From a bacterium (GTDB lineage Bacteria > Zhuqueibacterota > Zhuqueibacteria > Thermofontimicrobiales > Thermofontimicrobiaceae): DNA of 11,315 nucleotides. How positions within the stretch are numbered: position 1 is the stretch's first letter; the number at the start of each line of letters is the position of its first letter. The position numbers were made by a program, and so were the translations under genes. The DNA is taken from positions 1 to 11,315 of the forward strand of contig DSAU01000482.1 of assembly GCA_011046315.1 (NCBI GenBank). Direction: 5' to 3'. This document shows positions 6,448 to 11,315 of this stretch, in pieces. The notes below the pieces were generated by a model that made no database searches, was not told where the DNA came from, and saw only the letters and a list, made by a program, of their open reading frames with translations.

Positions 6448-6906
6448 CTATTTGATTTTGACGATCATTTCAATTTCAACTGGCACACCGAGCGGTAACT
6501 CTGCGACGCCCACGGCGCTGCGGGTATGCAAACCCTTTTCATCAAATATTTTTTGTAACAATTCAGAAGCGCCATTTACCACAGCCGGTTGTGCGATAAA
6601 ACCCGGAGCGCTGGCAACAAATCCCACTACTTTGACAATCTGTTCAATACGATCAAGATCGCCGATGACGCTTTTAATCGCTGCCAGTGCGTTTAACGTA
6701 CAAAGCCGGGCCGCTTCATAAGCCTGTTCTTTTGTCAGCTCTGAACCAACCTTGCCTTTGAATTTAATTTCGCCGTGTTCAACCGGAATTTGACCCGAAG
6801 TGTACACAAAATTATCGACCTGCAGCGCCGGGATGTACGCTGCAACGGGCTTTGCCGGTTCGGGAAGGGGATAGCCAAGAGATTGTAATCTGGTTTCAAC
6901 AGTCAT
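6448..6906 (-). CDS. RidA/YjgF/YER057c-family protein
   Basis: A 152-residue member of the RidA superfamily, trimeric cytosolic proteins of which the archetype hydrolyses reactive enamine/imine intermediates released by PLP enzymes. It begins with ETRLQSLGYPLPEPAKPVAA, the N-terminus of the longer (about 150-residue) RidA subgroup, and has SGQIP (37-41) plus the C-terminal segment TRSAVGVAELPLG with Arg129 at the position of the substrate-carboxylate-binding Arg105 of E. coli RidA. The start is the ATG at 6906 with AAGGAG six bases upstream; the frame is open 22 codons further out but that part has no family similarity. It is the first gene of a unit with the LD-carboxypeptidase (31-bp gap). 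The archetypal deaminase role is not certain for this subgroup. It ends in TAG, showing that TAG is an ordinary stop here. Confidence 0.9.
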   Translation of the reverse strand: MTVETRLQSLGYPLPEPAKPVAAYIPALQVDNFVYTSGQIPVEHGEIKFKGKVGSELTKEQAYEAARLCTLNALAAIKSVIGDLDRIEQIVKVVGFVASAPGFIAQPAVVNGASELLQKIFDEKGLHTRSAVGVAELPLGVPVEIEMIVKIK

Positions 6907-6912
6907 GGTTTT

Positions 6913-6918
6913 CTCCTT
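6913..6918 (-). promoter_or_regulatory. Shine-Dalgarno site fixing the ridA-family start
   Basis: AAGGAG on the minus strand sits 6 nt from the ATG at 6906. This decides against the longer open frame starting at 6972. Confidence 0.8.
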
Positions 6919-7028
6919 TAATAAGTCAAAACAATTATGCCTGCAATTATTGAGCGTGCTTGCTGCACTCACAGTTGATTGATATCCGCTTAATTTGTGA
7001 ATTGAAAGAGCGGTTTGTTATATTATCA

Positions 7029-7057
7029 ATAATAAAAAATTTGGAGAAAAGCAACAA
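7029..7057 (-). promoter_or_regulatory. Candidate promoter of the ridA-LD-carboxypeptidase unit
   Basis: On the minus strand TTGTTG (7057-7052) and TATTAT (7034-7029) are 17 bp apart, which would give a leader of roughly 115 nt. The surrounding DNA is very AT-rich, so chance matches are likely and confidence is limited. Confidence 0.4.
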
Positions 7058-7164
7058 GTTTTTCGATAAAAATTAAGCAGCCGGCACATTGAAGCTCTCG
7101 CTTAATAATTTCAGTTAAGGGGTGAAAACAAAATAGCGTTTTTGTAAGGACGTGTTTTCTTCGG

Positions 7165-7214
7165 CGCTAAATACAAATTTCTATTGAAAAAATATTCGCT
7201 GCACATTTAGCGAA
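7165..7214. promoter_or_regulatory. Inverted repeats just upstream of the fmdB promoter
   Basis: CGCTAAAT (7165-7172) is inverted at ATTTAGCG (7205-7212), and TTCGCT (7195-7200) at AGCGAA (7209-7214). The closer pair ends 9 bp before the -35 box at 7224. This is a possible operator or activator site in the 397-bp divergent intergenic region (6907-7303). Otherwise that region holds only the two promoters and AT-rich DNA. Confidence 0.3.
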
Positions 7215-7223
7215 AAGAGAATG

Positions 7224-7252
7224 TTGACATTTAAAAATAAAAATTGTATATT
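7224..7252 (+). promoter_or_regulatory. Sigma70-type promoter of the fmdB-like gene
   Basis: TTGACA (7224-7229), a 17-bp spacer and TATATT (7247-7252). Transcription would start near 7259, about 45 nt before the ATG at 7304. The -35 is a consensus match and the -10 differs by one base, identical to the promoter at 4048-4076. Confidence 0.75.
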
Positions 7253-7303
7253 TAGCCCGTTGAAATTTTTAACAGTGAAATCATATCAACCACAGGAACT
7301 GCC

Positions 7304-7795
7304 ATGCCGATATATGAATTTTACTGCAAACCATGTAATACCATTTATCAATTTTTCTCGCGATCGGTCACTATAGAAAAAATTCCAGGCTGTCCGGTAT
7401 GCGACAATCCGAAGCTGGATCGGGCAATGTCTGTTTTTGCAGCCCTTTCCGGAACCAGTGATGAGGATAGCGACGGCGAGCTGTCTCAGATCGATGAGGC
7501 GCGAATGGAACGCGCGATGGCGGTGCTGGCAAAAGAAGCGGAACGAATTGATGAAAACGATCCAAAACAAGCCGCCAATTTTATGCGTCGTTTGTCCCGA
7601 GAGGCAGGTGTCCGTCTGGGACCAAAAATGGAAGAGGCGCTCAGCCGAATGGAGAAGGGAGAGGACCCTGACGACATCGAGGCAGACCTGGGCGATGACT
7701 TGAATGAAGATGAACTGTTCGTTCTGGAAAGTCGAAAACGAAATCTTATCGATCCGAAAAAACCTCGTCGCGACGATAGAATTTATGACCTGTAA
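7304..7795 (+). CDS. FmdB-type zinc-ribbon protein with acidic helical C-terminus
   Basis: 163 residues. The N-terminus MPIYEFYCKPC matches the FmdB/CxxC_CXXC_SSSS zinc-ribbon family, with two cysteine pairs, Cys8/Cys11 and Cys30/Cys33 (CPVC), that should bind one zinc. After about residue 45 the chain becomes charged and predicted helical, with acidic stretches (DEDSDGE near 53-59; many D/E at 157-175-equivalent helices excluded, mainly 115-140) and a basic end (RKR, KKPRR). The family was named from formamidase regulators, but most members have no proven function; nucleic-acid or protein binding is inferred from the fold. AGGA at 7294-7297 precedes the ATG, and a strong promoter lies just upstream. 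It is followed after 148 bp by purC on the same strand and may share its transcript. Confidence 0.8.
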   Translation: MPIYEFYCKPCNTIYQFFSRSVTIEKIPGCPVCDNPKLDRAMSVFAALSGTSDEDSDGELSQIDEARMERAMAVLAKEAERIDENDPKQAANFMRRLSREAGVRLGPKMEEALSRMEKGEDPDDIEADLGDDLNEDELFVLESRKRNLIDPKKPRRDDRIYDL

Positions 7796-7818
7796 GATCG
7801 CGTTTCGGTTTTTTTCAA

Positions 7819-7861
7819 AAACAGAAAAGCCGCTGGCAAAAATCTCTGTTTCCATTTTTGC
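7819..7861 (+). promoter_or_regulatory. Two mutually exclusive hairpins upstream of purC
   Basis: AAACAGA (7819-7825) can pair with TCTGTTT (7845-7851), and GCAAAAAT (7836-7843) with ATTTTTGC (7854-7861). One arm of each lies in the loop of the other, so they form either alternatives or a pseudoknot. No T-rich terminator follows either stem and nothing matches a purine riboswitch core that I can recognise. In an AT-rich 148-bp gap this may be chance. Confidence 0.25.
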
Positions 7862-7931
7862 GCTTTGGAAAATTTGATTTTTACCTGCTGGCAGCAAATC
7901 GTTCAAAAAATATTTACTGCTGAAATTAATT

Positions 7932-7937
7932 GAGGAG
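7932..7937 (+). promoter_or_regulatory. Shine-Dalgarno site supporting a TTG start of purC
   Basis: GAGGAG lies 6 nt before TTG at 7944. There is no ATG or GTG in frame nearby, and the family similarity (VINEGKTKI) begins eight codons after the TTG, so this unusual start codon is well supported. Confidence 0.8.
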
Positions 7938-7943
7938 TTTGCG

Positions 7944-8819
7944 TTGAAATACCAAAAAACAACTGTCATCAACGAGGGTAAGACCAAAATTGTCTGGGCA
8001 GTCGAGGGTCAGCCTTCATTGGTAATCATTGAAAATAAGCCCGACATTACTGCTTTCGATGATCCGGCATACACCCGACAATTTGAGCTGAAGTCCCGTT
8101 ATGCAACAACCACAACCTGTCGTGTGTTTGAACTGTTGCGTAAGCAAGCCATACCAGTGGCTTACCTTGAACAACTGTCTCCAACCGAATTTTTGGCACC
8201 AGCCTGTCAGATGATACCTTTGGAGGTTGTGGGCAGGCGCTATGCTGTGGGTAGCTATTTGAAACGGCAGCCGAAACTGAAACGAGGTGATGGCGAACCG
8301 CCGTATCGGTTCGAAAAAATTTACACAGAATTTTTTTTGAAAACTACCAGAGGTAAACTTATCGGCAGCAACGGAGAAGTGCTGGTGGATGGACTGGACG
8401 CCAAAAAAGGCGAAGAAGATCCTTTGATCGCCAATCCGCATGAGCATGAATGGAAGTTGCTCCATCCCAAAAAACCGACGGCGGAAGCAGATTTGGGAAA
8501 AGCAGTTCGACAGTCCGCTGTGCTTCCCAATTCAAAATTTGTACCCTTAATGGAGGACATCCTGGTTCGCGCATTCTCTGTTTTGGAGCAAGCCTGGTGG
8601 GAAACGCATCAGTTTCGCTTAATTGATATGAAGTTAGAATTTGGTGTTACTGATAAAAATGAACTGCTCATCGCGGATGTGATTGATAACGACAGTTGGC
8701 GGTTACGCAACAACAATTGGCAGGAACTGAGCAAAGAGGCATTCCGCCAGGGCGAGGAAATGAGCGAGGTGGAACGAAAGTATGGATTGGTGGCGGAACT
8801 GGTTGAAAAATTAAACTAA
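7944..8819 (+). CDS. purC: SAICAR synthetase (phosphoribosylaminoimidazole-succinocarboxamide synthase)
   Basis: Cytosolic purine-synthesis enzyme that joins CAIR and aspartate with ATP to give SAICAR. Of its 291 residues, the following are diagnostic: EGKTK (11-15, nucleotide-binding loop), DITAFDD (34-40), IPLEVVGRRYAVGSYLKR (91-108, the first PurC signature), LIDMKLEFG (226-234, the second) and DVIDNDSWRL (245-254). The last motif and the CEMIPIEWVCRR-like CQMIPLEVVGRR resemble the SAICAR domain of animal PAICS rather than E. coli PurC (DEISPDSCRLW). An insertion-like segment (136-185) with KKGEEDPLI and HPKKP is longer than in the about 237-residue E. coli enzyme. The start is TTG with GAGGAG. 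There is no fused AIR carboxylase domain and no other pur gene in view. It lies downstream of the fmdB-type gene and ends 29 bp from the convergent receptor gene. Confidence 0.93.
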   Translation: MKYQKTTVINEGKTKIVWAVEGQPSLVIIENKPDITAFDDPAYTRQFELKSRYATTTTCRVFELLRKQAIPVAYLEQLSPTEFLAPACQMIPLEVVGRRYAVGSYLKRQPKLKRGDGEPPYRFEKIYTEFFLKTTRGKLIGSNGEVLVDGLDAKKGEEDPLIANPHEHEWKLLHPKKPTAEADLGKAVRQSAVLPNSKFVPLMEDILVRAFSVLEQAWWETHQFRLIDMKLEFGVTDKNELLIADVIDNDSWRLRNNNWQELSKEAFRQGEEMSEVERKYGLVAELVEKLN

Positions 8820-8823
8820 AAAA

Positions 8824-8837
8824 AAGCGATGCCATCG
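8824..8837. repeat. Solo end of the palindromic repeat between purC and the receptor gene
   Basis: AAGCGATGCCATCG differs at two of 14 positions from the element end AAGCGATGGCATCA (1743-1756). It starts 4 nt after the purC stop codon in the 29-bp convergent gap. Read on the minus strand it gives CGATGGCATCG followed by eight T, so it might also act as a weak terminator for the receptor gene. The match is short and could be chance. Confidence 0.4.
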
Positions 8838-8848
8838 TCATTGTGGGA

Positions 8849-11281
8849 TTAAAATTCTATTGCTAAACCGCCAACGGGAAATACCTTCCACTGTAAGATT
8901 TCGCTGATAGAGCCGTCTTCCTTGTACGAATATTGCCAGATGTTGTCCCTGCCGTAAACATTCATCAGATCAAAATAGGTCACGATGTTCCAGCCCTTAA
9001 ACATGAATCGTCTGTCCAGCCGAAAATCCAGCCGGTGATACGCCGGAAAGCGGTGGCTGTTGACCGGTACGGTTTCATCCACTACCCATGTATGTAAATG
9101 AGAATAATAAATCGGTTTGGTATAAGGTCTGCCACCCAAATAACGCCAGCGAACACTGACGTCCATTTGGTCGGCAAAGGGTAAAGCCCAGGCGAAAATT
9201 TTGTATAGTGTATTGGCTTGTAATTGAGCATACCATCCATATTTTCGAAAATCGAAGCGGACGCCATTGATCAGCGTAAAAATGTGGTGATAGTCATAAT
9301 CCCAATTATAATAGGACTGAAATCTTGGATCAAAACCCTGGCTTATTGAATAGGCATAGCTAACTGTAAAGTAATAATTTTTCGACATTTTTTTCTGAAG
9401 AAAAAATTCCACCCCTTTGGAATAACCTTTTCCTTCATTTACCAGATGTCCCTCTGCTCTGTCGAATGGATCCGGTGTGAGCCATGAAACGGGAATGGGG
9501 ATATTGCGATAATCTTTATAAAACACCTCGATGCTGCCGCGCATGTCCTCAGCAAAAAGTTTATCGACACCGGCGACAATTTGCTGTGTTTGTTTGTAAT
9601 CCAGAGACTTATTTTTCGGATTAGAGGTCAGCGAAACATAAGCCGGGGATTGCGAGTGCCGTCCGACCGCCATGTTAAAAGAAGCTCCCTTGCCCAGTTT
9701 GAGTGAAAGTCCCAGCCGTGGATCAAGCGCCCCGGTATTGATGTAATGCATATAATCGTAACGAATCCCTGCCGTTACAGTTAATCGGGGAATAGGGTTC
9801 AGTTTAGTTTGAGCATAGCCTGCAACTTTATAAGAATTTTCATTTAACACAACCTTCCATTCAGGGTAGGTCGCGAAAATATCGATGATTTGATGAGGCA
9901 GAACCGATGTGTCGTAAACAAAGATTGTGTCCGGATTAAACCATTCATCATGATTAAATGACACCGCTTTTGCGGCAACGCCAAAATCGATTTCGAATCG
10001 CTTCCACGGTAGCAGGGTGACATCATATTTTAAAGCGCGTTCGATCTCTGTGGAAAGGTTAGTGTAATAGGGGGTATCATTTTCGTCATAAACGTATTGA
10101 TCCCAGTGGTTCAGGGTTTGTGAGATGGTCAAATTTGACAACCCGAGATCGCCAAACAGAGTGCGTAATGTGCCGCCAAACGCGTATTGACGACTCTGTG
10201 CACGCACGTTTTCAGCACCGCGACTGTAGGCGTCTTCAGCTTCCTCGATATGGATTTTGTCGTCTCCGAAAATTGCATTCAGAATCAGTTTGTTTTTCGG
10301 GGAGAGATCGTAGCTGATTTTCCCTTGCAAGCTGTAATATTGAGGCACGGCAGTTAAGCCGGTCGACGAGATGACCAGATCGAGAAAGCTTTTTCGCGCG
10401 CTCAAAATCCAGGCGCCTTTGCCACCAGCCAGCGGACCTTCGGCCATTGCCCCGGCGCCGGACATGCCGAGGTAAAGGTGTCCTGCGTGGCGTTCCCGGT
10501 TTCCATCGCGGAGTGAAATATCCATCACCGACGATGCTTTATCGCCGTAGCGCGCCGGAAAAGCGCCGGCGTAAAAATCCACCCGACGAATGAAGTATGT
10601 GTTGACCATGTTTATCGGACCACCGCCAGTTCCCTGATTTCCGAAATGGTTGGGATTGGGTATTTCAATGTTATCCATCACGAACAAATTTTCACCGGGC
10701 ATTCCCCCACGCACGATAATCTCATTCTGCTGATCCGATCCTGACACCACCGAGGGTAATGCCTGTACCACCCGCTGCACATCCTCTGCGCTCCCCGGAT
10801 CAGAGCGAATTTCCTCGAAGTCCATGCTGCGGTTGCTAACTACCGCATCTTTAGCTTCGTGAAAATAACCTGCGGTTACTTCAACGCCCTCGCTCTCCAA
10901 AATTGTGGCTTTCAACTCAATGTTCATGAAAGTAGTGCGCCCTGGCTTCACGATCACATTTGATATTATTCGCATTGCATAACCCATCATTTGAAAACGA
11001 ATATTGTAGCTGCCAGCAGGAATTTGTTCCAAAGCAAAATTCCCATCATAATCAGCGGCTGTACCCAGTTGCCATCCTTCGACCATCACATTAACAGCAG
11101 GCAACGGAGCTTGGGTGGTTTCGTCAACAATTTTGCCTTTGATTTTGCCGTTCGTGTCATTTTCATTGAAATCCGGAACCGCCACCGCTTCCGCAGAAAA
11201 CAGTAATATTTTCAGCAGCAAACAGAAAAAAAATATCGCCAATGTAAAAGCAGACTGATTTGGTTTTGAATCGGTTATCAT
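8849..11281 (-). CDS. TonB-dependent outer-membrane receptor with CarboxypepD_reg-like N-terminus
   Basis: 810 residues. An N-terminal hydrophobic signal (about 11-35) is followed by a carboxypeptidase-regulatory-like beta domain (46-125: KGKIVDETTQAPLPAVNVMV, DGNFALEQIPAGSYNIRFQM). The plug follows (about 150-258: RVVQALPSVV, IIVRGGMPGENLFVMDNIEI), then a long beta-barrel rich in alternating aromatic strands ending in phenylalanine (LAIEF), as usual for outer-membrane barrels. Such receptors take up siderophores, cobalamin, glycans or peptides with energy from TonB-ExbBD. The substrate cannot be told here: there is no SusD partner, and the upstream neighbour lies outside the window. The ATG at 11281 lacks a clear Shine-Dalgarno sequence; the leader is A-rich (ACCTAAA), as is common for Bacteroidota-type genes. 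The gene appears complete and converges on purC. Confidence 0.92.
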   Translation of the reverse strand: MITDSKPNQSAFTLAIFFFCLLLKILLFSAEAVAVPDFNENDTNGKIKGKIVDETTQAPLPAVNVMVEGWQLGTAADYDGNFALEQIPAGSYNIRFQMMGYAMRIISNVIVKPGRTTFMNIELKATILESEGVEVTAGYFHEAKDAVVSNRSMDFEEIRSDPGSAEDVQRVVQALPSVVSGSDQQNEIIVRGGMPGENLFVMDNIEIPNPNHFGNQGTGGGPINMVNTYFIRRVDFYAGAFPARYGDKASSVMDISLRDGNRERHAGHLYLGMSGAGAMAEGPLAGGKGAWILSARKSFLDLVISSTGLTAVPQYYSLQGKISYDLSPKNKLILNAIFGDDKIHIEEAEDAYSRGAENVRAQSRQYAFGGTLRTLFGDLGLSNLTISQTLNHWDQYVYDENDTPYYTNLSTEIERALKYDVTLLPWKRFEIDFGVAAKAVSFNHDEWFNPDTIFVYDTSVLPHQIIDIFATYPEWKVVLNENSYKVAGYAQTKLNPIPRLTVTAGIRYDYMHYINTGALDPRLGLSLKLGKGASFNMAVGRHSQSPAYVSLTSNPKNKSLDYKQTQQIVAGVDKLFAEDMRGSIEVFYKDYRNIPIPVSWLTPDPFDRAEGHLVNEGKGYSKGVEFFLQKKMSKNYYFTVSYAYSISQGFDPRFQSYYNWDYDYHHIFTLINGVRFDFRKYGWYAQLQANTLYKIFAWALPFADQMDVSVRWRYLGGRPYTKPIYYSHLHTWVVDETVPVNSHRFPAYHRLDFRLDRRFMFKGWNIVTYFDLMNVYGRDNIWQYSYKEDGSISEILQWKVFPVGGLAIEF

Positions 11282-11315
11282 TTTAGGTACAATTTGTTGG
11301 TTATATGTTTGTTAC

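Noticed and set aside
7286..7987. 233-codon minus-strand ORF opposite the FmdB-type gene
   Set aside because: Antisense shadow. The plus-strand frame has the cysteine pairs, ribosome-binding site and promoter.

Overview
The window looks like chromosomal DNA of a bacterium from the FCB group (Bacteroidota/Ignavibacteria/Calditrichota/KSB1-like relatives; I cannot place it more finely). The evidence is a type IX secretion (T9SS) C-terminal sorting motif (QNYPNPFN), a separate FlgD-like sorting-domain remnant, and a TonB-dependent receptor with an N-terminal carboxypeptidase-regulatory-like domain. Base composition is moderate, and Shine-Dalgarno sites and two TTGACA/TATATT promoters are easy to see.

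Layout. Left: a KAS I-type ketoacyl-ACP synthase (fabB, minus strand) with its own terminator. Middle (about 1.6-5.3 kb): a decayed accessory region. It holds a large broken secreted-protein gene (signal peptide, Big_5-like domain, three tandem PepSY-like repeats, start of a T9SS sorting domain), interrupted by an in-frame amber codon and cut at its 3' end by a cluster of short palindromic repeats. It also holds a 245-bp nested palindrome, an orphan C-terminal sorting-domain fragment on the opposite strand, and an inverted copy of the short repeat. Right: a two-gene minus-strand unit (ridA-family gene, then a Tat-exported LD-carboxypeptidase), a divergently transcribed plus-strand pair (FmdB-type zinc-ribbon protein, then an animal-PAICS-like purC with a TTG start), and a convergent 810-residue TonB-dependent receptor whose start lies 34 bp from the window edge.

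The intact genes are housekeeping or envelope functions: fatty-acid elongation, removal of reactive enamines/imines, peptidoglycan peptide trimming, purine synthesis and outer-membrane import. I see no CRISPR array, tRNA, rRNA, transposase or defence system. The most interesting content is the broken repeat protein and the repeat families around it. The stop codon inside it falls exactly where a sister repeat has glutamine, its sorting domain dissolves into repeat-derived sequence, and a matching missing tail lies 2.8 kb away in inverted orientation, which suggests rearrangement.
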